Shown one piece after another: positions 54,164 through 63,910 of a stretch of DNA of 64,000 nt. The stretch is taken from the NCBI RefSeq assembly GCF_014926585.1, contig NZ_CP045422.1, positions 2,200,001-2,264,000 of the forward strand, written 5' to 3'. How positions within the stretch are numbered: the stretch's first letter is position 1; every line of letters begins with the position of its first letter. Below the pieces are notes generated by a model. The model saw only the letters and a list, made by a program, of their open reading frames with translations. It did not search any database and was not told where the DNA came from. The stretch is from Devosia beringensis (GTDB taxonomy: Bacteria; Pseudomonadota; Alphaproteobacteria; Rhizobiales; Devosiaceae). The position numbers were made by a program, and so were the translations under genes.

Positions 54164-56803
54164 CTAGACGTCCGCCCCGACTGCCTTGAGCATGGCTTTG
54201 CTGATGGACTGGTCGAGCTTGAAATAGTCGGTCCAGGGATCGGGCGCTTTGGCCCGTTCGGCGGCGATGGCCAGCGAGAACTGGTTGGCGGCGGTCACGC
54301 TCTCGAGTTCTTCCCAGGTTACGGGCACGGCAGCCGGCGCGCCTTCGCGCGACCGGCTCGACCAAGGTGCAATGGCGGTCGAGCCGCGTTCATTGCGTAG
54401 ATAGTCGATGAACAGTTTGCCCTTGCGCTTGGCCTTGCTCATCGTGGCGACGAAACGGTCAGGTTGATGCTCTGCCAGAAGCTGGGCGACCGCCTTGCAG
54501 AAGGCCTTGACCTCTGGCCACTCGGCCTTGGGTGTCAGCGGGGCGATGACATGCACGCCTTTGCCGCCGCTGACCAGCGGATAGCTCTTGAGGCCCAGTG
54601 CGTCCAGCGTATCGCGGATATCGGTGGCCGCAGCCCGAACATCCGCAAAGCCCAGGCCCTCGTCCGGGTCGATATCGAAGATGATGCGTTCGGGCTTTTC
54701 CACATCGGCGGTGCGCGAGCCCCAGATGTGCCATTCGAGCACGTTCATCTGCGTGCCGGCGATCAGGCCGGCGAGGTCATCGAGATAGAAATAGTCCTCC
54801 TTGCTGCCGTCCTTCTCGGTGATCAGCAGTGACTTGAGACCCTCGGGAAAGCCACCCGTGTCGTGCTTCTGGAAGAAGCAGTATTTTGCCCGACCCTGGG
54901 GGCAGCGCAGCAGGCTGAGCGGGCGATTGGCAAGATAGGGCAGCATGCGCTCCGCCACGGCGGCGTAATAGGCGACGAGGCCCGCCTTGGTGACGCCCTG
55001 GCCGGGATAGACGATGCGATCAGGGCTGGTGAGTTTGATGCCGGCCGCCTCTGCGGCGGCAAGGCCGGCCGCGTTGCTGAGTGCACTGACCCTGGCCGAG
55101 GCCGGCTTCGCCTTGGGCGGTGTCTTGGGCCGCGGCATTGCTTTGCCCTCCGGGGAATCGCGGTCCGCCTGCTCGAGCACGATCTCCTGGGCAGGCTTAT
55201 CCTCGCGCAGGCCCAGAAAGGACGGGTGGCGCAGAATGCCATCGGGAGTGAACTCGGCAAAGCCGATTTCGGCAACCAGTTCCGGCGTTACCCAATGGGC
55301 CGCGCGGGCAATGGGCTTAGGCACTTCCACAAAGGGACTGGTCTTGCGGCTGCGGACGTCGAGCTCAGCCTGCAAGGCGTCGGCCTGGTCTACGGTAAAG
55401 CCGGTGCCGACGCGGCCGCGATAAATCAGCTTGCCGTCCTCCCAGGTGCCCAGCAGCAGCGAGGCAAAGGACTTCTTCTTGGCCGAGGGAGACCAGCCGG
55501 CAATGACGAATTCCTGACGCTTGCTGGCCTTGATCTTGAGCCAGCTCTTGGTGCGCTCACCGCGATAGGGGGCATCGGCCTGCTTGGCGATGATGCCTTC
55601 ATGGCCCTCTCGACTGATGGCGTCGAAGACCTTCTGGCCGTTGCCGGTGACATGGGCCGAAAACTGCACCAGCGATGATCCGTCGATCTTGCCCAGCAGC
55701 CTTTCGAGCCTGGCCTTGCGCTCGGTCAGCGTGAGGCCGGTAAGGTCCTTGCCATCGAGCTCAAGCAGATCAAAGGCGAAAAAGGTCAGCGGGCCGCCAT
55801 TGGAAAGGTGGTCCTTGAGGGTAGAGAAGTCCGTGCGGCCCTTGGAGTCGAAGGCGCAGAGCTCGCCGTCGATCAGCGCGCTCCCCTTGGTGATGCGGGT
55901 GAGCGGCGGCACGATGGCGGCAAACTGCTCGGTCCAATCCTTGCCGGTCCGCGTGTAGAGGCGCACCTGGTCGCCGGCGATCGCGGCCTGGCAGCGATAG
56001 CCGTCATATTTCATCTCGAACACCCAGTCGGACCCGGTGGGGATGTCATTGACGAGAGTGGCTAGCTGGGGCGGCTGGAACTCGGGCAGGGCAGCGGTGG
56101 ATTTCTTCGTCGCCTTGGCCTTGCCCGGCGCGGGATTGTCGACGGCCTTGTCGGGGTCGGAGTGCCAGACGGCATCGGCCTGGGTCTTGCTCTGTTTTTT
56201 GGGCTTGAGCCCGTTGGCAATGCCGGCCATATCGCGGCCGGTCGAGACCGATCTGGTGAAGCGCGGGACGAGGGTTTCTGCGTCTTTGGCGTAGTCATCC
56301 TTGTGCTTGATCAGCAGCCAGTTTTCGCGCGGGGGGCCGGACTTGCGTTTGCTGTCGCGGCCCTTCATATGCACCAGCACCCATTCGCCCTGCATGCGCT
56401 GGCCATGCAGGCGCATCTTGAGATCACCGCCCTCAAGACCTTCATGCGGATCGCCAATGGGTTCCCAGGTGCCCTGGTCCCACAGCATGACGGTGCCGCC
56501 GCCATACTCGTCCTTAGGAATGGTGCCTTCAAAGCTGCCATAGTCGACCGGGTGGTCCTCGACCCGGACGGCCAAGCGCTTATCGGCGGGATTGTCCGAC
56601 GGCCCCTTGGTCACCGCCCAGCTCTTGAGCACGCCGTCGAGTTCGATGCGGAAATCAAAATGCAGCCGGGTGGCGTCGTGTTTCTGCACGACGAAGCGGT
56701 TGCCCGCGGCCGCCTCGGACTGTTGGCCCGAGGGCTCCTGCGTCTTGGTGAAGTCGCGCTTGGCGTGATAATCCTTGAGCAGGGTGTTGGCTTTGCTGGC
56801 CAT
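54164..56803 (-). CDS. ligD: ATP-dependent DNA ligase D, three-domain form
   Basis: An 879-aa enzyme of bacterial non-homologous end joining. Domain order is 3'-phosphoesterase (about residues 35-165, with HDATRLHFDFRIELDGVLKSW and VKDHPVDY-like VEDHPVDYGSFEGTIP), ligase (about 245-535, adenylated Lys265 in EMKYDGYR) and primase-polymerase (about 600-870, with FDIDPDEGLGF carrying the metal-binding Asp pair). The linkers are Lys/Pro/Ala-rich. The gene starts 3 bp after ku, so the two are co-expressed. Confidence 0.96.
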   Translation of the reverse strand: MASKANTLLKDYHAKRDFTKTQEPSGQQSEAAAGNRFVVQKHDATRLHFDFRIELDGVLKSWAVTKGPSDNPADKRLAVRVEDHPVDYGSFEGTIPKDEYGGGTVMLWDQGTWEPIGDPHEGLEGGDLKMRLHGQRMQGEWVLVHMKGRDSKRKSGPPRENWLLIKHKDDYAKDAETLVPRFTRSVSTGRDMAGIANGLKPKKQSKTQADAVWHSDPDKAVDNPAPGKAKATKKSTAALPEFQPPQLATLVNDIPTGSDWVFEMKYDGYRCQAAIAGDQVRLYTRTGKDWTEQFAAIVPPLTRITKGSALIDGELCAFDSKGRTDFSTLKDHLSNGGPLTFFAFDLLELDGKDLTGLTLTERKARLERLLGKIDGSSLVQFSAHVTGNGQKVFDAISREGHEGIIAKQADAPYRGERTKSWLKIKASKRQEFVIAGWSPSAKKKSFASLLLGTWEDGKLIYRGRVGTGFTVDQADALQAELDVRSRKTSPFVEVPKPIARAAHWVTPELVAEIGFAEFTPDGILRHPSFLGLREDKPAQEIVLEQADRDSPEGKAMPRPKTPPKAKPASARVSALSNAAGLAAAEAAGIKLTSPDRIVYPGQGVTKAGLVAYYAAVAERMLPYLANRPLSLLRCPQGRAKYCFFQKHDTGGFPEGLKSLLITEKDGSKEDYFYLDDLAGLIAGTQMNVLEWHIWGSRTADVEKPERIIFDIDPDEGLGFADVRAAATDIRDTLDALGLKSYPLVSGGKGVHVIAPLTPKAEWPEVKAFCKAVAQLLAEHQPDRFVATMSKAKRKGKLFIDYLRNERGSTAIAPWSSRSREGAPAAVPVTWEELESVTAANQFSLAIAAERAKAPDPWTDYFKLDQSISKAMLKAVGADV

Positions 56804-56806
56804 GGC

Positions 56807-57685
56807 CTAGCTGGCCTTCTTGCGCGGGGCGGCTTTGGTCGCCGGTTTCTTCGCGGTGGTCTTCTTGGCCGGGGCGGCCTTGCTCCCACTGCTCCCCTCA
56901 AGGCTCGACTTGAGGGCGGCCATCAGGTCGACCACATTGGAGCCGCTGGGCCGCGACTCGGCGGGCTCATCTTTGGTCGAAACCGTCTTGCCCTTGGATT
57001 TGAGCTTAGCGGCAATCAGGTCGCGCAAGGCGGCCTGATAGTGATCCTTGAAGACGCTGGCGTCGAACTTGGCCGTCTTCTTTTCGATGAGGGCGGTGGC
57101 GACTTCAAGCAGATCTGGATCGGCCTTTTTCGCAGAGATTTCAGAGAAAAACGGATCGGATTTGCGGATTTCTTCCTCATAATGGAGCGTTTCCATCAGC
57201 AGGCCGGTGCCTGTCGGCTTGATGGCCACGAGATATTCCTTGCCGCGCAGGGCCAGTTGCCCCAGCCCGACCTTTTCGCTCTGGCGTAACGCATCGCGGA
57301 TGACGCGGAAGGCGTCTTCAGCCAGCTCATCGGCAGGGACGACGAAGTAGGGCTTGTCATAGTAGATCGGGTCGATCTCGCAGGCGCCGACAAACTGGGT
57401 CAGTTCAAGGGTCTTGCGGGTGTCGAGCTTGACGGCGTCGATCTCGTCTTCGGTGAGCAGGACATAGTCGCCCTTCTCGTATTCGAAGCCCTTCATGATC
57501 TCGTCCTTGTCGACCGGCCCGACACCGGCGACCACCTTTTCGTAGTTGATGGGCTTGCCGGTCGGCTCGTGGATCTGCCGGAAGCTCGGCTTGGCGTTGG
57601 ATTTTGTCGCGGTGTACAGCTCCACCGCGATGGAGACGAGGGAAAGGCGCAGCTGGCCTTTCCAGATGGGGCGTGACGCTGGCAT
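56807..57685 (-). CDS. ku: Ku DNA end-binding protein
   Basis: A 292-aa homodimeric ring protein that binds broken DNA ends and recruits LigD. The ATG at 57685 gives the family start RPIWKGQLRLSLVSI; the open frame extends further upstream but that part is not Ku-like. The core runs to about residue 250. The C-terminus is a Lys/Ala-rich tail (AKKTTAKKPATKAAPRKKA), of the type that adds DNA binding and helps threading. It is upstream of ligD by 3 bp. Confidence 0.95.
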   Translation of the reverse strand: MPASRPIWKGQLRLSLVSIAVELYTATKSNAKPSFRQIHEPTGKPINYEKVVAGVGPVDKDEIMKGFEYEKGDYVLLTEDEIDAVKLDTRKTLELTQFVGACEIDPIYYDKPYFVVPADELAEDAFRVIRDALRQSEKVGLGQLALRGKEYLVAIKPTGTGLLMETLHYEEEIRKSDPFFSEISAKKADPDLLEVATALIEKKTAKFDASVFKDHYQAALRDLIAAKLKSKGKTVSTKDEPAESRPSGSNVVDLMAALKSSLEGSSGSKAAPAKKTTAKKPATKAAPRKKAS

Positions 57686-57815
57686 GGCTGGTTCACCGGA
57701 CTCGGGGACTTTTGCCGACAACGACTCCGCCAGTGCCTTTGTTCCGCCGCTCCTGGCGTTGCGCCCATCCTGATGCACCCATAAGGTCTGGCAACTGGAC
57801 AAGGGAGAGTCGGCG

Positions 57816-58781
57816 ATGGATGGCTTCAGCATTGCGCTGATCGGTTTGGGCATTCTGGCCCTGCTGGTACTGTTTGCCGGTGCCAAGACGGTGCCCCAAG
57901 GCTACAATTTCACCATTGAGCGGTTTGGAAAATATACCCGCACGCTCAAGCCCGGCCTCAACCTGATCGTGCCGTTCATCGATGCCATCGGCAAGCGCAT
58001 CAACGTGATGGAGCAGGTGCTCGACGTGCCGCACCAGGAGGTGATCACGCGCGACAATGCCTCGATCACCGCCAATGGCGTAACGTTCTACCAGATCCTC
58101 GATGCCGCAGCGGCGGCCTATGAAGTGTCCAATCTCGAGAATGCCATCCTCAACCTGACCATGACCAATATCCGCACGGTGATGGGCTCGATGGATCTGG
58201 ACGAACTGCTGTCCAACCGCGACGGCATCAACCAGCGGCTGCTGCATGTGGTGGACGCGGCCGTGGCGCCCTGGGGCGTCAAGATCACCCGCATCGAGAT
58301 CAAGGACATTGATCCTCCCAAGGACCTGGTGGAATCGATGGGTCGCCAGATGAAGGCCGAGCGCGAGAAGCGCGCCGCCATCCTTGAGGCAGAGGGGCGC
58401 CGGCAAAGTGCCATCCTGCAAGCAGAAGGCGCCAAGCAGGCGCAGGTGCTGGAAGCCGAGGGCCGCAGGGAAGCGGCGTTCCGCGACGCCGAGGCGCGCG
58501 AGCGCTCGGCGGAGGCAGAGGCCATGGCGACGCAGGTGGTGAGTGCGGCGATCGCAGCCGGCAGCGTGCAGGCGATCAACTATTTTGTCGCCAACAACTA
58601 CATCAAGGCCCTGGAATCCATCGCCAAATCGCCGAACCAGAAGCTGCTGATGATGCCGATGGAAGCCGCGAGCGTGATCGGCGCCATCGGCGGCATTGCC
58701 GAGATCGCTCGCGAGACCTTCGGGGGCGCCGCCCCGGCAGCGCCGCGGCCAAGCCGGCCGCCGCCCGCCGGCAAAGCGTAG
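57816..58781 (+). CDS. SPFH/Band 7 membrane protein (QmcA/stomatin-like)
   Basis: A 321-aa protein. An N-terminal membrane helix (residues 5-24) is followed by the SPFH domain (about 25-180, with [24 protein letters not shown]) and a long Glu/Ala-rich coiled coil (about 180-240). The C-terminus is Pro/Ala-rich. Such proteins oligomerise into rings or lattices at membranes and act in membrane organisation and protease control. The next gene, 10 bp on, encodes an NfeD protein, the standard partner. Confidence 0.93.
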   Translation: MDGFSIALIGLGILALLVLFAGAKTVPQGYNFTIERFGKYTRTLKPGLNLIVPFIDAIGKRINVMEQVLDVPHQEVITRDNASITANGVTFYQILDAAAAAYEVSNLENAILNLTMTNIRTVMGSMDLDELLSNRDGINQRLLHVVDAAVAPWGVKITRIEIKDIDPPKDLVESMGRQMKAEREKRAAILEAEGRRQSAILQAEGAKQAQVLEAEGRREAAFRDAEARERSAEAEAMATQVVSAAIAAGSVQAINYFVANNYIKALESIAKSPNQKLLMMPMEAASVIGAIGGIAEIARETFGGAAPAAPRPSRPPPAGKA

Positions 58782-58791
58782 CGGGGCCGCG

Positions 58792-59244
58792 ATGCAAGTG
58801 GTCGATTTCATTGCCGCCAATGGTCCCTGGTCCTGGATCGTTCTGGGGATGATTCTGCTGGCACTGGAACTGGTTGTCCCGGGCGGATTCCTGCTGTGGA
58901 TGGGGATTTCCGGGCTGGTCACCGGCGCGCTCACTCTGGTTCAGCCGATGCCCTGGCCGCTGCAGTGGCTGGTCTTCGGCCTGCTGTCCCTGCTGAGCAT
59001 TTCAGCGTGGCTGCAATGGAATCGTCGCCGGCCGTCAGTCTCGGACCGCCCGTTGCTCAATCGCCGGGCCGACCATTTCATCGGTCACGAAACAGTGCTG
59101 GAGCAGGCGATCGAGCAGGGCTTTGGCCGCGTGGTGCTGGGCGATACGGTCTGGCGTGTGTCAGGTCCTGACCTGCCGGTGGGGCAGCGGGTGCGGATCG
59201 TGGGCAGCGACGGCGCCGTTCTCACCGTCGAGCCAATGTTGTAA
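58792..59244 (+). CDS. NfeD-family membrane protein
   Basis: A 150-aa protein. Two to three helices lie at about residues 12-75 (ALELVVPGGFLLWMGISGL is characteristic) and a C-terminal OB-fold domain at about 90-150 (RVVLGDTVWRVSGPDLPVGQRVRIVG). The family works with SPFH proteins. It forms an operon with the gene before it. Confidence 0.92.
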   Translation: MQVVDFIAANGPWSWIVLGMILLALELVVPGGFLLWMGISGLVTGALTLVQPMPWPLQWLVFGLLSLLSISAWLQWNRRRPSVSDRPLLNRRADHFIGHETVLEQAIEQGFGRVVLGDTVWRVSGPDLPVGQRVRIVGSDGAVLTVEPML

Positions 59245-59359
59245 GTCCATGGCAAGGCTTCATTAACTATAAGATGGAAGGATCGCCGGACCTGGGATCG
59301 CTGTGGTCCCAAGTCGGGATCGGTGTGCCGATTTGTCTTGTTGGGCGGGCGGTCTGAAA

Positions 59360-60640
59360 GTGTCCCTGCGGCTGCTTCATTGGGTTTGGCGGACCGGGGT
59401 CATTGGCGGCCTGTGCCTGGTTGCGCCCGCGCTGGGGCAATCGCTGGCCTGGAACGGCGACGGGGCGAAGGCCGACAATGACCGGCTGGTTGCGGGGACG
59501 TATCCCGCAGACCCGGTATTGAGCAGTGGCGCGGGCTTGCGCGAGCCTCACGATGCTCCTTTCGATATCGACTGGTCCGTAGCCCTGCGCGGTACCTACA
59601 CCAAGTTCAGCGGCGGCGAGCGATTCGACACTCGGCTCATTCCTTCGGTGAGCCTGGATCACACCGGTTCGCGATCCAATCTCAAAGGCAATGGCAGTGC
59701 CGACATCGTCCGGTCCAATCAGGGGGCGGTGGATGTCAGTGCTTTGCGGCTTTCCGGCAGCGTGGATTATGCGCTGGATCGTGACACCACTTTGACCGGT
59801 GGCGGCCGCTTCGCGCTGTCGCGCGAGGTTGCCGGCACGCCGGGGGTGGCCAGCACCATCGCTATCGCGCCCCAGACCATCAGCGGTGGCGGCGATGTGG
59901 GCGTGACGCGGCAGTTCGGGAAATTCAATATCGGCGTCACGGGGTCGGCGGACCGATATGTCTATGGGGCGACGACGCTCACCAGCGGGGCCGTGGTCGA
60001 CAATGCCGACCAGGACGTGTGGGCCTTGGATGCGGGGCTGCGTGTCGGCTTCCAGATCACGCCGATCTTTGAGGTGTTCGGCGCGGCCGATGTCGGGCGC
60101 GATGTGTTTGACCGGCCATCGACATCGCTGGGGCTGAGGCCGGATGCGACGACCACATCCCTTGAGGCCGGGGTCACCGGACGCTGGAGCGAGGTCCTCG
60201 AGGCTACGGCCTCGACGGGTATCACCATGCGGCGCTTTGATGCGGCCAGCCTGGGTGAGGTCACCGCCCAGACCTATGATGCACAAGTCATTTTCAGGCC
60301 GGACCCGACAATGCGCATGACCCTGGGCCTGGCCACGACTGTGTCGCCTCCCGGTCCCGATGGCGCGGGAACGACGCGCATTGGCTACGGCGCCAATGCC
60401 GAGATTGCATATACGGTCAATTCCTGGCTGGCCTTGCGGGCGCTGGCTGACTGGAACCGCGCCAGCTTTGTCGGCAGCAGCACGACCGAGAGTGGCTATG
60501 GCTGGGGCGCCGGTGGCGACTACAAGCTCAATGCCCATACCGCGCTGACAGGCGACTACAATTACGACCAGTTCGAGAGCAGCACCAATGGTGCGCAGGA
60601 TGCGCACCAGGTGACGTTTGGCGTTACGCTGTCGCGTTGA
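59360..60640 (+). CDS. Outer-membrane beta-barrel protein (BBP2_2/DUF2320-like)
   Basis: A 426-aa exported protein. I take the GTG at 59360 because it opens a signal peptide ending ALGQS; a GTG 19 codons upstream is also open. From about residue 70 the sequence is alternating polar/apolar strands with many Gly, Ser, Thr and Asp, and it ends in FGVTLSR, a typical barrel end. The layout fits the PF10082 putative porin group. The cargo or role cannot be told; such barrels in this order often accompany polysaccharide export, and galU and galE are adjacent. Confidence 0.78.
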   Translation: MSLRLLHWVWRTGVIGGLCLVAPALGQSLAWNGDGAKADNDRLVAGTYPADPVLSSGAGLREPHDAPFDIDWSVALRGTYTKFSGGERFDTRLIPSVSLDHTGSRSNLKGNGSADIVRSNQGAVDVSALRLSGSVDYALDRDTTLTGGGRFALSREVAGTPGVASTIAIAPQTISGGGDVGVTRQFGKFNIGVTGSADRYVYGATTLTSGAVVDNADQDVWALDAGLRVGFQITPIFEVFGAADVGRDVFDRPSTSLGLRPDATTTSLEAGVTGRWSEVLEATASTGITMRRFDAASLGEVTAQTYDAQVIFRPDPTMRMTLGLATTVSPPGPDGAGTTRIGYGANAEIAYTVNSWLALRALADWNRASFVGSSTTESGYGWGAGGDYKLNAHTALTGDYNYDQFESSTNGAQDAHQVTFGVTLSR

Positions 60641-60643
60641 GTG

Positions 60644-61528
60644 CTAGAACGGGTCGCCGAGGTCGAGCAGGCGCAACTGCTTGATGAAGCCTTCGCGAAT
60701 ATCGTCCCGATCAAGCGCATAGACCACATTGGCGGTCAGGAAACCGATCTTGCTGCCGCAGTCAAAGCTCTGGCCCTGATATTTGACACCGGTGAAGGAC
60801 TGGCTGTGCATCAGGGTCTGCATGGCATCGGTGATCTGGATTTCGCCGCCGGCGCCGCGTGGCTGGTCGGCCAGCAGGCTGAAAATCTCGGGCTGCAGGA
60901 TATAGCGGCCGGAAATGATCAGGTTGGACGGTGCTTCTTCGGGCTTGGGTTTTTCGACCATCTGGGTAATGGCAAAGCCGTTGTCTGGGCCCGCGCCGCG
61001 GGCGATGACGCCGTAGGACGAGACCTCCTTGTGCGGCACTTCCTCAACGGCGATGACGTTGCCGCCAGTCTCTTCATAGGCATCCATCATCTGCTTGAGC
61101 ACGCCTGGCTCGCTCTTGAACAGCATGTCGGGCAGCAGCAGCGCGAAGGGGCTGTCGCCGACGATGTCGCGGGCGCACCATACCGCGTGCCCCAGGCCGA
61201 GCGGCTCCTGCTGGCGGGTGAAGCTGGTGCGGCCGGCAGACGGCAAATCCTTGCGCAGTTCATCGAGCGCTGCCGTCTTGCCGCGCAGTTCGAGCGTGGT
61301 CTCAAGCTCGAACTGGCGGTCGAAATGATCCTCGATCACGCCCTTGTTGCGCCCGGTGACGAAGACAAAGTGCTCGATCCCGGCCTCGCGCGCCTCGTCC
61401 ACCGCATATTGAATGAGGGGGCGGTCCACAACGGTCAGCATTTCCTTGGGGAGAGCCTTGGTCGCAGGCAGGAATCGCGTTCCAAGACCGGCTACGGGGA
61501 ATACGGCTGTTCTGACGCGCTTGGACAA
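60644..61528 (-). CDS. galU: UTP-glucose-1-phosphate uridylyltransferase
   Basis: A 294-aa enzyme that makes UDP-glucose. The nucleotide loop [19 protein letters not shown] is near residue 14, the sugar-binding [12 protein letters not shown] near 190 and GEIQITDAM near 225. The start codon is TTG with CGGAG eight bases before it. It is divergent from galE, whose product uses UDP-glucose. Confidence 0.95.
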   Translation of the reverse strand: MSKRVRTAVFPVAGLGTRFLPATKALPKEMLTVVDRPLIQYAVDEAREAGIEHFVFVTGRNKGVIEDHFDRQFELETTLELRGKTAALDELRKDLPSAGRTSFTRQQEPLGLGHAVWCARDIVGDSPFALLLPDMLFKSEPGVLKQMMDAYEETGGNVIAVEEVPHKEVSSYGVIARGAGPDNGFAITQMVEKPKPEEAPSNLIISGRYILQPEIFSLLADQPRGAGGEIQITDAMQTLMHSQSFTGVKYQGQSFDCGSKIGFLTANVVYALDRDDIREGFIKQLRLLDLGDPF

Positions 61529-61576
61529 AGATTTAACTCCGTGCTGATTTTGGGCGTAAGGCTATCGCAACCCTTG

Positions 61577-61582
61577 TATAAT
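61577..61582 (+). promoter_or_regulatory. Probable -10 element of the galE promoter
   Basis: A perfect TATAAT lies 44 bp upstream of the galE start in the divergent galU-galE region. The -35 is weak. The same AT-rich stretch reads TATTAT on the other strand and could serve galU, so the two promoters may overlap. Confidence 0.45.
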
Positions 61583-61625
61583 ATCACGACAGAAAATTGC
61601 GTTGCAGTTGCAAAGGGCTATACGA

Positions 61626-62612
61626 ATGGTGGTGATGGTTACTGGCGGCGCTGGCTATATCGGCAGCCACATGGTTCTGAGCCTGACCGATGCCGGGGAA
61701 AAGGTTGTCGTGCTGGACAATCTGGTGACCGGCTTTGACTGGGCCATCGATGGCCGGGCGGTGTTCGAAGAGGGCGATGCAGGCGATGTCGACTTCGTCC
61801 TGGGCCTGATCAAGAAACACGCCATCACCGAAATCGTGCACTTCGCAGGGTCCATCGTGGTCCCCGAGTCGGTGACCAATCCGCTCAAATATTACGGCAA
61901 CAACACCGCCACTTCGCGCAGCCTGATCGAGGCGGCGGTCAAGGGCGGCGTCAAGCATTTCATCTTCTCGTCCACTGCGGCGGTCTATGGCATGACGGGC
62001 CTGGCGCCGGTGGTGGAGACCACGCCGCTCAATCCCATGTCGCCCTATGGCCGGTCCAAGCTGATGACCGAGATGATGCTGGCCGACGTGGCCGAGGCCC
62101 ATCCCATGACCTATGGCGTGCTGCGCTACTTCAATGTGGCTGGTGCCGATCCGCAGGGTCGCAGCGGGCAGTCCTCGCCCTGGGCGACCCATCTGATCAA
62201 GGTGGCCTGCCAGACGGCGCTGGGACAGCGCGAGAAGATGGATATCTTCGGGACCGATTTCGAAACGCCCGATGGCACGGGTGTGCGCGACTATATTCAC
62301 GTCACCGACCTGATTGCGGCGCACGCGCTGCTGCTGCGGCATTTGCGGGGCGGCGGGCAGAACACGACGCTCAACTGCGCCTATGGCAAGGGCTATTCCG
62401 TGCGCGAGGTGGTTGAGACCGTGCGCAAGGTGTCGGGCGTCGATCTGCGGGCCGACGAGGGACCACGTCGCGCCGGCGATCCCGCCTCGATCACGGCGAC
62501 CGGCGAGAAGGTGCGCAGCCTGCTCGGCTGGGTGCCCCAGCATGATGATCTTACTGAAATCGTGACCTCTGCCTATGCCTGGGAAAAGCACCTGATGGTG
62601 CGGAACCGCTAG
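61626..62612 (+). CDS. galE: UDP-glucose 4-epimerase
   Basis: A 328-aa extended SDR that interconverts UDP-glucose and UDP-galactose. The NAD motif TGGAGYIGSH is near residue 6, catalytic Ser/Tyr/Lys in FSSTAAVYG near 120 and SPYGRSKLMTE near 143, and the phrase VRDYIHVTDLIAAH near 222. The ATG at 61626 has AAAGGG upstream. The second transglycosylase gene begins 6 bp after its stop. Confidence 0.95.
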   Translation: MVVMVTGGAGYIGSHMVLSLTDAGEKVVVLDNLVTGFDWAIDGRAVFEEGDAGDVDFVLGLIKKHAITEIVHFAGSIVVPESVTNPLKYYGNNTATSRSLIEAAVKGGVKHFIFSSTAAVYGMTGLAPVVETTPLNPMSPYGRSKLMTEMMLADVAEAHPMTYGVLRYFNVAGADPQGRSGQSSPWATHLIKVACQTALGQREKMDIFGTDFETPDGTGVRDYIHVTDLIAAHALLLRHLRGGGQNTTLNCAYGKGYSVREVVETVRKVSGVDLRADEGPRRAGDPASITATGEKVRSLLGWVPQHDDLTEIVTSAYAWEKHLMVRNR

Positions 62613-62618
62613 CTGACC

Positions 62619-63839
62619 ATGGTCACGCCAAGGGGGATTATTGCTGGATTTCTGCTGGCGTTGACGATGACGGTCGCGGCGCTGGCGCAACCGGTGGAGA
62701 GCTTTGACAGCTTTCTGGCCGGGTTCCGCAGCAAGGCTGTTGCGGCGGGCATTGATGGCCAGCTTTACGACAGGGTGACAGCGGGCATGACGCCCGATCC
62801 GCGCGTGCCGCAACTGGTGACGACGCAGCCCGAATTTGCCACGCCAATCTGGGACTATATCGATGGTCGCGTCACGGCGGACCGCGTGGCGCGTGGCAAG
62901 GCGGCCATTGCCGCCAACCAGGCGCTGTTCGCTTCGGTCGGCGCTGCCTATGGCGTCGATCCCTATCTGCTGGGCGCCATCTGGGGCATGGAAACCGATT
63001 ATGGGGCGGTGCTGAACAACGGCAATTTGATTGGTCCGGTGGTGCGTCCGCTGGCCACGCTGGTGCATCAGCGGCGCAGCCGGCTGGTGGAGGATGAAGG
63101 CGACCTGATCGCCGCGCTCAAGCTGCTGCAGCTGGGCGGGCTAGAGCCGCAGGAACTGGTGGGGTCGTGGGCGGGTGCCATCGGCCATCTGCAGGTCAAT
63201 CCGGCCAATGTGGTGGCGCATGGCACCGATGGCGATGGCGACGGGGTGGTGGATCTGCACCGGTCCCTGGCCGATGCGCTGGCCACCAGCGCCCGCTATC
63301 TGCGGGGCATCGGTTATCAGCCCGGCCTCGACTGGGGCATGGAGGTCGTCGTGCCGCCCGGCTTTGACTATCTGCTGGCCAGCCGGACGCAGTTGCTGCC
63401 GGTATCGTTCTTTGCCGAGCGCGGGGTGACGCGCGTGGCCGACAGGCCGTTCGGGGACACCAATCTTGGCGTATTTCTCTATGTTCCCGCGGGACAGGAC
63501 GGACCCAAGTTCTTGATGACGCAGAACTATCTGGTGCTCAAGGGCTACAACTTCTCCGACAGCTATGCGCTGAGCGTGGCGCATATAACGGATCGCTTGA
63601 AGGGCGGCGGCAGCTTTGTCGATGACTGGCCGCGCGGCACTGCGTTTCCCAATCTGGCGGAGCGGGAAGCGATCCAGCGCGCCTTGCTCAGCCTGGGCCT
63701 TTACGACGGCAGCGTGGATGGGCGCTTGGGACCCATTACCCAGGAAGCCTATGCGCGCTTTCAGGCGAGCCGGGGAGAGGTTGCCGACGGGTTCATCACC
63801 AAGGCGGCGCATGCGGCTCTGGCTGCGGCCGCGCGGTAA
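62619..63839 (+). CDS. Second MltB-type lytic murein transglycosylase with peptidoglycan-binding domain
   Basis: A 406-aa exported enzyme with the same layout as the one at 6800: signal peptide (about 1-23), MltB domain (about 27-330) with Glu125 in IWGMETDYGA, GAIGHLQVNP in place of the usual GQFMP-type block, and a C-terminal PG_binding_1 domain (GSVDGRLGPITQEAY). The change from Q-F-M-P to L-Q-V-N may alter the substrate cleft. It is translationally close to galE (6 bp). Confidence 0.93.
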   Translation: MVTPRGIIAGFLLALTMTVAALAQPVESFDSFLAGFRSKAVAAGIDGQLYDRVTAGMTPDPRVPQLVTTQPEFATPIWDYIDGRVTADRVARGKAAIAANQALFASVGAAYGVDPYLLGAIWGMETDYGAVLNNGNLIGPVVRPLATLVHQRRSRLVEDEGDLIAALKLLQLGGLEPQELVGSWAGAIGHLQVNPANVVAHGTDGDGDGVVDLHRSLADALATSARYLRGIGYQPGLDWGMEVVVPPGFDYLLASRTQLLPVSFFAERGVTRVADRPFGDTNLGVFLYVPAGQDGPKFLMTQNYLVLKGYNFSDSYALSVAHITDRLKGGGSFVDDWPRGTAFPNLAEREAIQRALLSLGLYDGSVDGRLGPITQEAYARFQASRGEVADGFITKAAHAALAAAAR

Positions 63840-63910
63840 CTTCGCGGTGCGGCCATGGCGCCGCCTATCGGGGTTTGGTAGGAGGATAAGTTCTGGCAGG
63901 CAGGTTGAGC

